Source: a virus. Taken from it: a DNA stretch of 33,927 nt. Positions within the stretch are counted from its first letter, which is position 1. Every line of letters starts with the position of its first letter. The position numbers and the translations under genes were made by a program. The stretch lies in IMG/VR virus record IMGVR_UViG_3300010885_004131, positions 1 through 33,927 of that record; one strand, 5' to 3'. The notes under the pieces were generated by a model. That model had not been told where the DNA came from. It worked only from the letters and a program-made list of their open reading frames with translations, and made no database searches. Shown here piece by piece: positions 7,879-16,496 of this stretch.

Positions 7879-9171
7879 TTAGAAGGTTGGAGTGACTAAT
7901 CCTGTGCCGTTGATTTGTGACCAAGCGCTTGGGTAACGGTTGGCTGTGAAAGCGGCATAGCCGTACACAATCATCGTCACTTCAAGTTCGCTTGACTTCG
8001 GTTGCTCAAAGCGCAACATCATTGGCTCACCAGAACCCTGTTCCCACAAGTGCAACTCTTGCGAGTTACCAACATAGATGGTGTCTTGGTTGGTGCTTGC
8101 GCCCTTGTCGGTTGCAATGGTTGCGTCTGTGTACACAGGCAAACCAACAATGCTGTAGCCAGAGTTGCCGTACAACGCTGCGCCAGAGCCGTATGCAAAC
8201 GCAGGCTGACCTGAACTTGATGGCGTTGGTACTGCAAGTGGTCGGTTCTGTCCGTCCACGGCTGCCAAGATGAATGCAAGGCGTCGTGGATGCATGATGA
8301 TCACATTCGGACCAGCAAAGAACGAGGTCTGTACCTTCTGAACAGAGTCCAGAATCTTTGGGTACAGTTCGGCAACTGTTGGTGATGCGTCTGTGTAGGT
8401 AACTGCGTTGCCTGCTGATGAGAACAACTCGGCAACCACTGCTGTGTTCAGCGTTGTGTGGTAAGCAGAAACAAGGTCAGCCATTACAAGGCTGTCAATG
8501 TTTGTGCCACGCTCAATCGCTTGACGTGATACATCTTGCATACCAGCGTAGGTGTTGACCGAGATGTCCAACTTGGTGTCGTCCATGTCAGTCTCTTGTA
8601 CGCCTGCGCCTTCTGTCTGTGCAGCAACGGCTGTTCCCGTTGTCACCTTTGAGATGCTCAGTGTCAAACCGGAGTCTGGCAGTTGATGCTTGCGAGCAAG
8701 GTCTGCCGACACACGACCTGCACGGGCGTATGGTGCAGCCAAGTCCGTAAGGAATTGTGGCACAATAAGTCCAGCAAAGTTTGCGCTAGTGACATCACGA
8801 CGCTCAATTTGCTCCTCACGATTGTGGCGTGAGAGACGCTCTTGCGCTGCGTAGTCGTTGCTGAATTGCGCACGGTATGCATCAGCGAGGAACGAGTGCT
8901 CACTGCGAGTTGTGTATGTGCGTGGTTCTGACTTGACTACTGCCACGCCTGTGTCCTTGCGTACTTGTGCGGCTTGTGCCGAACGAGCCTCAAGTTCTTC
9001 GTGGTGCTTGATTGATGCGTCAAGGTCGGCGGCAGCCTTCAGTGACTCTGCAATCTTGCCATCTTCTTCTACGCTTAGGTCACGGGCTTCGGCTTCTGCC
9101 TTGTCCACGATTGCCTGAGCGTCAACGAGGAGCGCTGAACGCTTCTCAGTGAGTTTCTCGGACATTGCCAT
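7879..9171 (-). CDS. Major capsid protein, HK97 fold
   Basis: A 430-residue protein from ATG 9171, with GGAG eight bases upstream. Residues 1-105 form a charged coiled coil, the delta/scaffold domain (KRSALLVDAQAIVDKAEAEA). The capsid core follows, with NFAGLIVPQFLTDLAAPYAR and later the P-domain/E-loop pattern (GTAVAAQTEGAGVQETD). The stretch IIMHPRRLAFILAAVDGQN is a typical late-core motif. The N-terminal domain is expected to be removed by the upstream-encoded protease during maturation. No separate scaffold gene is seen. Confidence 0.93.
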   Translation of the reverse strand: MAMSEKLTEKRSALLVDAQAIVDKAEAEARDLSVEEDGKIAESLKAAADLDASIKHHEELEARSAQAAQVRKDTGVAVVKSEPRTYTTRSEHSFLADAYRAQFSNDYAAQERLSRHNREEQIERRDVTSANFAGLIVPQFLTDLAAPYARAGRVSADLARKHQLPDSGLTLSISKVTTGTAVAAQTEGAGVQETDMDDTKLDISVNTYAGMQDVSRQAIERGTNIDSLVMADLVSAYHTTLNTAVVAELFSSAGNAVTYTDASPTVAELYPKILDSVQKVQTSFFAGPNVIIMHPRRLAFILAAVDGQNRPLAVPTPSSSGQPAFAYGSGAALYGNSGYSIVGLPVYTDATIATDKGASTNQDTIYVGNSQELHLWEQGSGEPMMLRFEQPKSSELEVTMIVYGYAAFTANRYPSAWSQINGTGLVTPTF

Positions 9172-9256
9172 TTGGTGTTCTCCAATTTGAGTTGAGTTGA
9201 TTTGGGCTGCGAAGTGTTGTCGTTAGTGACTCAAAGTGAGTCGGCTACTCAACGGC

Positions 9257-10603
9257 TTAGCGTTGGCGTTGAATTGCTATCTGTGCTCGTCGCAACGCCA
9301 GCGACGACGATTTGATGGTATCTGGTTCTGTGTCGTTTGCTTGCTTGTTGCGCAACTGCACCATCGTCTCCTCGTAAGCAGGATAGGTCACAACACTTAC
9401 ATCAAACAGTTTCACCTCTCGTAGTTCACGGGTTCGCCTGTCGTCACTCCAAGAATCTTTGACTGTCTCGAATGCGAAACTCATCTGCGACACATCGCCT
9501 CGTCGTAATGCACTCATCACACGGGCTGCATCTGGATTGGTTTCATCAAGCATTGCCTCAACGAGCAAGCCTTTGTCGTCCTCACGGATTGACAATGTGC
9601 CTGACTTGGTGCGTGCTAGTGGCACACCTTCGTGGTCAACAAGCAAGCGCACATCTGCGCCATCGTTGATTGTCTTTGCGAATGCGCCTCTACGCACAAA
9701 CTCTGTCCAAGGCAACGGCTCGCTAGGTGAATCAAACACGGCGGCATAGCCAACAAGGGTCTTGCCATCTTGGTCTGCTCGCACTTCAAAGTTGCTATAG
9801 GCAACGCTGCGTGACTCTTTGTGGTCAACAACCCAATGGCTTGTGCGGCTTGCTGTCTCGTCGTCTGACACAACAATCGTTGACGGCTCTGCCTCGCCTT
9901 CTGTTTCGCCACGTGGCTCCCATGCATCGCAATACATCTCTGGGTCACAACCTGCGTCCCACTTCATGCAGTAAGAACGCTCAGCATCAAAGTATTCACA
10001 GTTGGCGCACGAACGACCCTCAGGTACATCCTCGCTGCTGGCTGGGCGATAACTTGCTGGCAGTTCACGCACATCAACTTCACTCATGGGTTCGCCCTCT
10101 CGTTCCTCATCTAGTCTGCCAACAACATCGTTGGCGTATTCCATCGCTCTCCGTGCATCAGATTTGCTTGGACCGCTTCCCCATAGCAAGTGGGCAACCA
10201 ATCCTGCTGTGATCTCATCGCCTTGTACTGCGTCCAAATCTACAAGGTGGCGTGCTATCCAAGGACCTATCTTGCGCCACTTCTCCTCTGTGACTTGTCC
10301 TAACGCCATCTTGCGTGCATCCTCTACAGTCTGTGGGCGTACTCCGTCGCCGCTTAGACCTTCTTCATGCAACTCAACACCACGCTTGGCAGCAGCACGC
10401 ATGTATGCAGGTGCAGCAAGATTGACTGCACGAACCTCGCCCAATGTTTCTCCGTCAGTATTTACAGAGGCGGCAACCATGTGGTCTATTGCGTCTTGCT
10501 TAGTTGTATGGCAACCCATTGTCTCGAATGTGCCGTCGTCGTTCTCTTTGACCATTGCCCAACCGTTGCAGTCTGTTTGCTTGTCAGTAATCCCGTATGG
10601 CAT
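9257..10603 (-). CDS. Capsid maturation protease (S78) fused to N-terminal domains
   Basis: A 448-residue protein from ATG 10603 (a TTG at 10609 is also possible). The C-terminal part, about residues 275-415, is an HK97-type prohead protease: LVGYAAVFDSPSEPLPWTEF, RRGAFAKT, LLVDHEG with catalytic His near 324, and RRGDVSQMSFAF with catalytic Ser near 375. The N-terminal part is unusual. Residues 1-46 form a small Cys/Trp domain (DCNGWAMVKENDDGT). About 60-170 is a helical domain. A Cys cluster follows (C199, C202, C212, C219, C225; CANCEYF and YCDAWEP) resembling HiPIP-like domains seen in some phage head proteins. An internal ATG at 10086 with a good ribosome site may give a shorter protease. 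Confidence 0.88.
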   Translation of the reverse strand: MPYGITDKQTDCNGWAMVKENDDGTFETMGCHTTKQDAIDHMVAASVNTDGETLGEVRAVNLAAPAYMRAAAKRGVELHEEGLSGDGVRPQTVEDARKMALGQVTEEKWRKIGPWIARHLVDLDAVQGDEITAGLVAHLLWGSGPSKSDARRAMEYANDVVGRLDEEREGEPMSEVDVRELPASYRPASSEDVPEGRSCANCEYFDAERSYCMKWDAGCDPEMYCDAWEPRGETEGEAEPSTIVVSDDETASRTSHWVVDHKESRSVAYSNFEVRADQDGKTLVGYAAVFDSPSEPLPWTEFVRRGAFAKTINDGADVRLLVDHEGVPLARTKSGTLSIREDDKGLLVEAMLDETNPDAARVMSALRRGDVSQMSFAFETVKDSWSDDRRTRELREVKLFDVSVVTYPAYEETMVQLRNKQANDTEPDTIKSSSLALRRAQIAIQRQR

Positions 10604-10605
10604 GG

Positions 10606-10860
10606 TCAATCAGTATCTGGTGTGAGCACACGAACATCAGTTGTGCCAGTATTGGTAATTCCATAAAGCGTTTCACCGAATGGAACTTGAATAGATATGG
10701 TTTGGTTGTTTGGCAGATGTAAGCCGTTTGATGTAGTGACTGCACTATTGCCAAGATATGTGCTTCCACTTGTTGAGTGTAGATAACAGGTGCGAGGTTG
10801 GTTGTCTGCTGCTACAAGCAATGTTGCTGAAGTTGTGACGGTAACAGTAATTGATTTCAT
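10606..10860 (-). CDS. Small beta protein between portal and protease (probable head protein)
   Basis: An 84-residue protein from ATG 10860, overlapping the portal stop (ATGA). It is all-beta by composition: MKSITVTVTTSATLLVAADN, RTCYLHSTSGSTYLGNSAV and FGETLYGITNTGTTDVRVL. This pattern recurs in small phage proteins encoded beside portal genes and may be a head decoration or accessory protein. Function is inferred only from position and composition. Confidence 0.7.
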   Translation of the reverse strand: MKSITVTVTTSATLLVAADNQPRTCYLHSTSGSTYLGNSAVTTSNGLHLPNNQTISIQVPFGETLYGITNTGTTDVRVLTPDTD

Positions 10861-12056
10861 GCAGGGCGCTCTTGGTCTTTGCCTAGTGCTGGCAGGTCTG
10901 GTGTGCCTGCCATTGGTGCTCCAGGCAAGTTGAGAACAAACTCATCTCCGCCTTCGTATGGCTCACGACCCTCAATGTGGCGTGCTTCGTTTGGTGTAAG
11001 CATGCCCGATGCAATTTGCACTTGGCTTGCACGAACACGGGTTGACAAGTCTGCTCGTAGGTATTCGTCTGCATTGAAACGGACACTCATTGTTGGCGGA
11101 AGCATCTCACTGATAGCGCCTTCTATTCTGCGCATGTATGGCAGCAGTGTGTGACGCACAAAGTTGATGCCTGCACTTTCAACATTCTGATAGGTCATGC
11201 TGTCGCCGCCTGTGCCAATTAGCAACGAGAGTGGAATGCGATATGCACGGGCTATGTCACGCACAATGCTTTCACGATGCGCCATTGTGTCCATGTCGCT
11301 TGCTGATGCAGCGATTGGCTTCCAACGCAAGCCGCCAGATAGCACTGCTGGTTTGCGTGTCTTGTAGTGCATGTCTGTCCAAGTGTCTCGCAACACTTGT
11401 GCTTGGTCTGGTGTTATCTGTGCGTCTGTTTCAAGCACGCTAGATGGTGTTGCACCATCGCCGTAGAAGGCTGCAAGGTAACGGTTGATAGCAATGTCCG
11501 TGCCAATAATGTTTCGCAGCGCATCTATTGGAGCGATGCCACGATACTGTCCCGGGAGTCTCAGCCAATCAATTTGTCTAATCTCATCACGTGAGAATAG
11601 TTCTTTGCCTTGTCCAATCTGGAACATCAACACACCATCGTCACTGTTGACATGTTTGACAGACAACGGATTCAAGTTACGCATCTCAAGTGGCAACCCT
11701 GTTCGGTCTGTTGGTGCGTAGATGTAGTCAACTCCATGCACTGCCATTGTTGCAACTGCTTGATGGATAAAGTCAAACATCAGTTGCTCGTCGTTTGGTC
11801 TGCGTAGTACATCGGGAGTTGGCAAGCGTTGCCAACGGCCGCCTACATCACGGAACAACTCAAGCGGCATTGTTGCAACACTGTCTGCAAGAATTGTCAC
11901 TGCTGCAATCATTGCTGACGAAGCAAACACATTCGTCTCGTTGATTACTTCGCCCGAGTAGTTCTGGAACAATGGGCGTGCAGTTATTTGATACGGGTCA
12001 ATGTTTGTTGGCAACGCTCGTTGCTCTTTGCGTCTGAATATATCTATCAAAGCCAT
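10857..12056 (-). CDS. Portal protein
   Basis: A 399-residue protein from ATG 12056 (MALIDIFRRKEQRALPTN), with GGTGA upstream. A longer frame overlaps the terminase end and is not needed. HK97-type portal signatures include AVTILADSVATMPLELFRD, VHGVDYIYAPTD, LRLPGQYRGIAPIDALRN, MAHRESIVRDIARAYRIP and a C-terminal SGMLTPNEARHIEGREPYEG. It forms the dodecameric gate at one capsid vertex through which DNA is packaged. It follows the large terminase by four bases. Confidence 0.95.
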   Translation of the reverse strand: MALIDIFRRKEQRALPTNIDPYQITARPLFQNYSGEVINETNVFASSAMIAAVTILADSVATMPLELFRDVGGRWQRLPTPDVLRRPNDEQLMFDFIHQAVATMAVHGVDYIYAPTDRTGLPLEMRNLNPLSVKHVNSDDGVLMFQIGQGKELFSRDEIRQIDWLRLPGQYRGIAPIDALRNIIGTDIAINRYLAAFYGDGATPSSVLETDAQITPDQAQVLRDTWTDMHYKTRKPAVLSGGLRWKPIAASASDMDTMAHRESIVRDIARAYRIPLSLLIGTGGDSMTYQNVESAGINFVRHTLLPYMRRIEGAISEMLPPTMSVRFNADEYLRADLSTRVRASQVQIASGMLTPNEARHIEGREPYEGGDEFVLNLPGAPMAGTPDLPALGKDQERPA

Positions 12057-12060
12057 AGTG

Positions 12061-13548
12061 TCACCATACCGTTTCAACACTAGGCGTTGGTGTGCTAGTT
12101 GCTCTGCGTGTCGCACGATCTAATGCCATACACAATGCAATGGCAGCGTCAATCTTTCTGCGTGACTTGCCTTTACTTAGACGCCACCCGTTCTCTGTCA
12201 TGCGCTGTGCTGCGCTAAGAACTTGGTCTGTGAACATTGGTGCGCCATCATGTAACACTTTGCCGCTTACGATCAGGTCGTAGGTTGCGCCACATGCAGG
12301 AATCATTCTGCTTGACGACTGTGGGAACTCAACCATTGGCAACCCATCGTCATACAACGCCTCAGCACTGCGTTGGAAGTAGGCAGGGTCGTAGGCAAAC
12401 TCAACGACCTTGTGTTGCGTGTGCAGTTCACGCAAGTGTTGCTCAACAGTTGCAATGTCTAACTCTGCCATATCGGGATGCCAAATCTTTGCGTCAACTG
12501 CAATGCGTCCGTCTGCTTGTGGCTGTGCAATAACAACTGCAATGGAGTCATGCTTCAACGCCATGTCAATCCCAACCCAACAATCATCAGTGCTGTTGAT
12601 TGCCACGTGACCTATAAGGCGTTCCCATGCGCCAACAGGCAGCCAACTCTCTTGTGTGCGTACCCATTGGTTGAGACGGAACCGTCTGAACGCCATCTCG
12701 CTTGTTTGTTTGGCAGAGACTTCCATGTCCTCGTAGTCCATCAAGTCAAGACTGAGGTTGGGATTGCTCTTGCGCCATTGCGCTCTGTCGTTGATGTCGC
12801 AATCGCCTTTGGCTTCCCACCAGTAGAACCCAAACGAGTCGTCGTCAATGTCTTTGGCTGCAACGCCCTTGCCATAGTTGTAGAGCCGTCCAGCAAGTGT
12901 GTCTAAGTCAAAGCCAGCAGTAGTAATTGCAACAGCCAACGGGTCTTGTCGTGCGCCAGAACCCAATGTGAGTGCATCCCAGAGGTCGTCATTGGGTTGC
13001 ACATGCAACTCGTCAAACACAACTAGCGATGGGTTCAAGCCTTGTTGCAGTTTGCCATCACTAGACAACACACGGTACACAGCCCCGTAGCGTGGCACTT
13101 CAATAGCGTCACGATACACCTTGCACTCTTTGGACAGCATTGGACTGTTCAAGACCTGTGCTTTGGCTTCACCAAACACGATGCGACCCTGTTGTCTGTC
13201 GCCAGCCGCCGAGTACACCTCAGCCCCAGGCTCTCCAGCGAGCAGCCCGTACAGTGCAAGCGCAGAACCCATCAACGACTTGCCTTGCTTACGGGGCAGA
13301 CCAATCAAGGCTCTACGGAAGCGCAAGCGTGAGTCGTCACGCCTCTCCAACAATGCGCCAAGCAACCAACGCTGCCAAGGTGTGAACTGCAAAGGTTGTC
13401 CAGCGAGCATGCCCTTGTGGACAGTCAGCCAACGCTCCGCAAACTGCGACACCAAATCACCATCAGTGATGTTGTTATGTCGCTCAACAAAGTAAGTTGG
13501 CGCCCACTTGCTAGTTGGCTTGAGTGCGCTTCTGTTGGACTCGGTCAC
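12061..13548 (-). CDS. Terminase large subunit
   Basis: A 495-residue protein from GTG 13548, with AGGAG six bases upstream. The Walker A-type motif GLPRKQGKS is at 83-91. Walker B VVFDE is at 176-180, followed by LH. The adenine/coupling region follows with AVAITTAGFDLDT near 205-217. The RNase H-like nuclease starts near residue 323 with WVGIDMALKHDS, where D328 is a likely catalytic acid. It translocates DNA into the head and cuts it. The gene overlaps the small-subunit gene by 38 bases. The family is HK97-like. Confidence 0.95.
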   Translation of the reverse strand: MTESNRSALKPTSKWAPTYFVERHNNITDGDLVSQFAERWLTVHKGMLAGQPLQFTPWQRWLLGALLERRDDSRLRFRRALIGLPRKQGKSLMGSALALYGLLAGEPGAEVYSAAGDRQQGRIVFGEAKAQVLNSPMLSKECKVYRDAIEVPRYGAVYRVLSSDGKLQQGLNPSLVVFDELHVQPNDDLWDALTLGSGARQDPLAVAITTAGFDLDTLAGRLYNYGKGVAAKDIDDDSFGFYWWEAKGDCDINDRAQWRKSNPNLSLDLMDYEDMEVSAKQTSEMAFRRFRLNQWVRTQESWLPVGAWERLIGHVAINSTDDCWVGIDMALKHDSIAVVIAQPQADGRIAVDAKIWHPDMAELDIATVEQHLRELHTQHKVVEFAYDPAYFQRSAEALYDDGLPMVEFPQSSSRMIPACGATYDLIVSGKVLHDGAPMFTDQVLSAAQRMTENGWRLSKGKSRRKIDAAIALCMALDRATRRATSTPTPSVETVW

Positions 13549-13993
13549 GGAACTCCTGCAATGCGTCTGATGATGTGCTGCTCATGCCTAGTCTTGCCCT
13601 GTCAGTTGGCGTGAAACCTAACTGCGCCAAGTTGTTTGCTATCTGTTTCTCAAGCATGCGCAACGCTGCACGCTCACGCCATTCCAGTCCAATGCGAAAC
13701 ATCTTGTCACGAAGCAATGTGCGTTCATCTGTTTGCTCACATACCAACATAACTAATTCAACATCCATGTCGGGTCGCAGCCACGGAGAAGCACTATCCC
13801 AGACCAACTTCCACAACTGTTGCCCAGCACCAAGACCACCACTACGGGCAGTCATCAAAGGTCTATGCGGCTCAGGTGGTCCACTTGGAACAAGCATGGG
13901 AACAACTGTCAAAGGTGGCAACTTACGACCACCAGGATTACCCGTGCGTCGCTTCTGCTCAACTGGCTTTGGCTTGCGACCAACAGTGCTCAT
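13511..13993 (-). CDS. Terminase small subunit (P27-like)
   Basis: A 160-residue protein from ATG 13993 (MSTVGRKPKPVEQKRRTGNP). The basic, Pro-rich N-terminus followed by RKLPPLTVVP is typical of P27-type small terminases. The C-terminal part is helical (ALRMLEKQIANNLAQLGFTP, then RARLG). It binds the packaging site and regulates the large subunit. It lies directly upstream of the large subunit and just downstream of a 309-base non-coding stretch with phased repeats that may contain its binding site. Confidence 0.85.
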   Translation of the reverse strand: MSTVGRKPKPVEQKRRTGNPGGRKLPPLTVVPMLVPSGPPEPHRPLMTARSGGLGAGQQLWKLVWDSASPWLRPDMDVELVMLVCEQTDERTLLRDKMFRIGLEWRERAALRMLEKQIANNLAQLGFTPTDRARLGMSSTSSDALQEFRDRVQQKRTQAN

Positions 13994-14302
13994 GTCATCA
14001 ACATACCAGATGGAACACAAACATCCGTGATACAAGAAACTGTTTCATTTCGCCGTCGTGTACGCCACGATGGCACAGGGGGGGTCTAGCCGTTGGTGTG
14101 CCAAGAAATCGGATGAGCGATGGCTGGTCATGGCTGGTCATGGCTGGTCGTGGCTGCACATGATTTAGCATGGCTGGTCATGGCTGGACATGATTGCTGC
14201 TGTAATCATGTGGCTTGGCATGGCTGGGCATGATTGCCATGGCTGGGTATGGCTGGGCATGGCTGGGAATGTAATCATGCCAAATCATAGTAATCAGCAT
14301 GG
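13994..14302. other. Non-coding region between HNH and small terminase genes
   Basis: This is the only gene-free stretch above 300 bases. It holds a run of seven G (14078-14084), the phased TGGCTGG repeat array (14121-14300) and no open frame I would support. Its place between an HNH nuclease gene and the terminase genes is where cos sites lie in many HK97-like phages, so it is a candidate packaging region. A replication origin is the other option. Confidence 0.6.
14121..14300. repeat. 10-bp-phased direct repeats (consensus TGGCTGGNCA)
   Basis: TGGCTGG-type units begin at 14121, 14131, 14141, 14151, 14171, 14181, 14211, 14221, 14240, 14250 and 14260, with spacings that are multiples of 10 except for one 9-base step. 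Degenerate units (TGATTTAGCA, TGATTGCTGC, TGATTGCCA) fill the register. The spacer TGTAATCATG occurs twice (14201-14210 and 14270-14279). One-helical-turn spacing suggests a protein-binding array on one DNA face. Confidence 0.85.
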
Positions 14303-14659
14303 CTAGTTGTCATTGCGTGGCTGGGTTGTGGTTGGGGCGGCACTGTTGCCCCTGCGACTGTTGCAAGACCTGTGGGCAGGCAAGAGTGGGCTGTTGATGT
14401 CGCTTGGCATGATGTGGTCTGCTGTCCATGGGTCGTTGGGTTTGGCAGGCTCCTTGCATATCCAACAGGTCACGGCAGTGTCCCGTACGACTTTGGCACG
14501 CTTGCGATACTCGGCGTTGTAGTGGGGTCTGTGTTTGCGTGCTGTGCGTGCTGTCTGGTGTCGTGCATTGCATGCCATGCACCTGCTGCCGTCGTGCGTC
14601 AATGTGTTGCATGTGAGGCATGCTTTCGGGGGTTGTGCCACGTGATGAACCTTACTCAC
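14303..14659 (-). CDS. HNH endonuclease
   Basis: A 118-residue protein from GTG 14659. Two Cys pairs (CLTC, then CMAC; and CWIC, then C..R) frame the zinc-HNH fold. The core is WICKEPAKPNDPWTADHIMP, then LLPAHRSCNSRRGN, where DH is the metal/His centre and the final N-SRRG is the last HNH element. Small HNH proteins encoded next to terminase genes act with terminase in DNA cleavage in several cos phages. That role is inferred here from position. The ribosome site lies in a hairpin (14664-14689) that could limit translation. Confidence 0.88.
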   Translation of the reverse strand: MSKVHHVAQPPKACLTCNTLTHDGSRCMACNARHQTARTARKHRPHYNAEYRKRAKVVRDTAVTCWICKEPAKPNDPWTADHIMPSDINSPLLPAHRSCNSRRGNSAAPTTTQPRNDN

Positions 14660-14663
14660 ACAA

Positions 14664-14689
14664 CAACCCCCACCATGTGGCAGGGGTTG
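14664..14689 (-). other. Hairpin overlapping the HNH ribosome site
   Basis: CAACCCC (minus strand 14689-14683) pairs with GGGGTTG (14670-14664), with an inner CAC/GTG pair. The G-rich arm is the likely Shine-Dalgarno of the HNH gene, so the hairpin could mask it. Confidence 0.45.
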
Positions 14690-14712
14690 CGAGTGTGTAC
14701 TGCTAGTTGTCG

Positions 14713-15126
14713 TTATTTACAACGGGCGGCACTGTTGCTTGTGAGGCGCACCATTGCATCGTGTCGCAACTGTTCTGCACCTGCGATTGTGATTGGCATT
14801 GCAATCTCCAACAGGACTTCCAATGTGCGAAGCAAGTGGAATCGCTTCTGTACTTGCTGTGACAACTGTTCCTCGGCTGATGTAATTGTCTGCATGATTG
14901 ACCTGTTGCTCTGCACATCTTCAACGATGTACTTGGCAAGGTTCTGAACTGTTACTGCGTAACTGATCACTGCACGGTTCGTTCCCTCAAGGTCTGCCAA
15001 TGTCCTGCGCAACTGCACTTCCATCTGCTCTTGTCTTACGCCTTGCAACAATGGCAGTTGGCTGTCAATCCACTGCATGTCCTCTACGCAACTTGGCACT
15101 GCTACTTCTTGTACTTGTGTTGACAC
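14713..15126 (-). CDS. Helical protein of unknown function
   Basis: A 137-residue protein. The GTG at 15126 is chosen because AAGGAG lies exactly six bases upstream; the frame itself is open to a TTG at 15150. It is Gln/Glu/Leu-rich and mostly helical (LLQGVRQEQMEVQLRRTLAD, then SAEEQLSQQVQKRFHLLRTL), suggesting a coiled coil. No known domain is recognised. It lies between folE and the HNH/terminase block, 43 bases after folE, so it may be the last gene of the modification operon or the first of the packaging operon. Confidence 0.65.
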   Translation of the reverse strand: MSTQVQEVAVPSCVEDMQWIDSQLPLLQGVRQEQMEVQLRRTLADLEGTNRAVISYAVTVQNLAKYIVEDVQSNRSIMQTITSAEEQLSQQVQKRFHLLRTLEVLLEIAMPITIAGAEQLRHDAMVRLTSNSAARCK

Positions 15127-15168
15127 TGCTGTCTCCTTCGTTATTGGCAACGCCCTTGCTATTACGGA

Positions 15169-15714
15169 CTAATAGCCTGCGAGTGCAAGGAACTCTGCCC
15201 GTGCCTCTGGATTTGTGCGCATGACGCCATGGAGCGAACTTGTAACCATTTCTCCACGCTTCTTGATGCCTCTATTGCACATGCACGAATGGTTGCCACG
15301 CACAACAACGCCACAGCCAAGTGGATTGATGTGCTCCAACATTGCATCAGCAATCTGTTTCGTCATGCGCTCTTGCACTTGTAAGCGCAATGCGTAAGCG
15401 TCAACGAGTCGTGCCAACTTGGACAGACCGACAATGCGTTCTGTTGGTATGTACGCCAATGTCACAGTGCCAGTGAACGGCAGCATGTGATGCTCACACA
15501 TGGACGAGTAAGGCACATCACGCAACACAACCATCTCATCAAACTGCACATCAAACGAGGTGGACAATATCTCTGCAATGTTTGTGTCATAGCCCTGCGT
15601 CATCTCTAGTAGTGCTTTGCACACACGCTTAGGAGTGTCCAACAGTCCATCACGGTCTGGGTCCTCGCCTATGTATGCAAGCAGTTGGCGTACTGCGTCT
15701 AGTGGTGGTTGCAT
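15169..15714 (-). CDS. folE: GTP cyclohydrolase I
   Basis: A 181-residue protein from ATG 15714, overlapping the queE stop by one base (TAATG). The upstream in-frame extension to 15786 lies inside queE. It converts GTP to dihydroneopterin triphosphate, the first step to preQ0. Zinc/catalytic motifs are complete: SMCEHHMLPF (C73, H75, H76), RIVGLSKLAR, and NHSCMCNRG (H142, C144). Length matches bacterial FolE. Its place at the end of a queC-queD-queE series shows it serves deazaguanine synthesis rather than folate, as in other phages with modified guanine. Confidence 0.95.
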   Translation of the reverse strand: MQPPLDAVRQLLAYIGEDPDRDGLLDTPKRVCKALLEMTQGYDTNIAEILSTSFDVQFDEMVVLRDVPYSSMCEHHMLPFTGTVTLAYIPTERIVGLSKLARLVDAYALRLQVQERMTKQIADAMLEHINPLGCGVVVRGNHSCMCNRGIKKRGEMVTSSLHGVMRTNPEARAEFLALAGY

Positions 15715-16475
15715 TAGATGCCACGCTTGTCGTTGTATGCAAGCACATGCAAGCGTGGCGTCAGGTTCCAGTTGTGACGCACACACTCATCAAAGACCCA
15801 TTGCAAGTTCTCTGTGACTTCGAGCGCTGTCCTGCCTTCTGGCATGAGCCATATTGTGTCTGCTTCTAAGCCGGCAAGGTTGGCAAGGTACTCAATCTGA
15901 TGTATGCAATGTGGTTGCTTGACAACGAACTTGAACACAGCGCCAAGATGTTTGTATGCGGTCAGTGCATCAATGTTGATTGCTGTGTCCCACTCAACGC
16001 CGCTGTGCCACAACTTGGGTGACACATTGAATTGAACGCCAAGGTCGCTGTACTCAACTGCTAGTGCAAGCCATTCAGGGTTTGGTATTTGTGTTCCGTT
16101 GGTTTCAATCTCCACTACATGACCACGATCACGCAATGTGCGTACAAGTTGTAGCAGTGATGTTTGCTGAATCATTGGTTCGCCGCCACTAATGACAACA
16201 CACTTGCAATGTTTGTCAACCATGTCTGCGATTGTGTCTGTTGGTAGTCGGCGTGTCTCTAACGCTTTGCTGTATGCGTAGCCGTTCTTGCCTGTCCAGT
16301 CCCATGTGAAAGGCGTGTCGCACCACTTGCAGTCAAGGTTGCATAGTGCTGTGCGAATGAATGACGCAGGTTTGCCTTGCGAGATGCCTTCGCCTTGCAG
16401 TGTTGGACCAAACACCTCGCTGACGGTGAGTAAGTGCTTGCTCATAATTCTGTTGCTTTCGTCTGTGTCAGGCAT
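15714..16475 (-). CDS. queE: 7-carboxy-7-deazaguanine synthase (radical SAM)
   Basis: A 253-residue protein from ATG 16475, with GGAG nine bases upstream. It converts carboxytetrahydropterin to 7-carboxy-7-deazaguanine. The substrate-binding start VFGPTLQGEG is present at 21-30. The radical SAM cluster is CNLDCKWCDT (C45, C49, C52). The SAM-binding SGGEP motif and the NVSPKLWHSG region follow, which fits QueE. Length is normal. The start lies about 20 bases from the CTGTGCTGCG element at 16497. Confidence 0.95.
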   Translation of the reverse strand: MPDTDESNRIMSKHLLTVSEVFGPTLQGEGISQGKPASFIRTALCNLDCKWCDTPFTWDWTGKNGYAYSKALETRRLPTDTIADMVDKHCKCVVISGGEPMIQQTSLLQLVRTLRDRGHVVEIETNGTQIPNPEWLALAVEYSDLGVQFNVSPKLWHSGVEWDTAINIDALTAYKHLGAVFKFVVKQPHCIHQIEYLANLAGLEADTIWLMPEGRTALEVTENLQWVFDECVRHNWNLTPRLHVLAYNDKRGI

Positions 16476-16496
16476 ATTTACGCTCTCCACAATGCG

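Noticed and set aside
9216-9250. Imperfect hairpin between protease and capsid genes (GACTC/GAGTC with outer CGTT/AACG)
   Set aside because: The stem is short and interrupted, without a U-tract; it is too weak to call a terminator.
10086-10625. Plus-strand frame of 179 codons opposite the protease gene
   Set aside because: The minus strand encodes a well-recognised protease fusion here; the plus-strand product is low-complexity with no family pattern.
13994-14302. CRISPR array
   Set aside because: The repeats are only about 10 bases, nearly contiguous and without unique spacers, so they are a phased binding array, not CRISPR.
15169-15714. folE as a folate-pathway gene
   Set aside because: It ends a queC-queD-queE series by one-base overlap and no other folate gene is present, so supply of deazaguanine precursor is the better reading.
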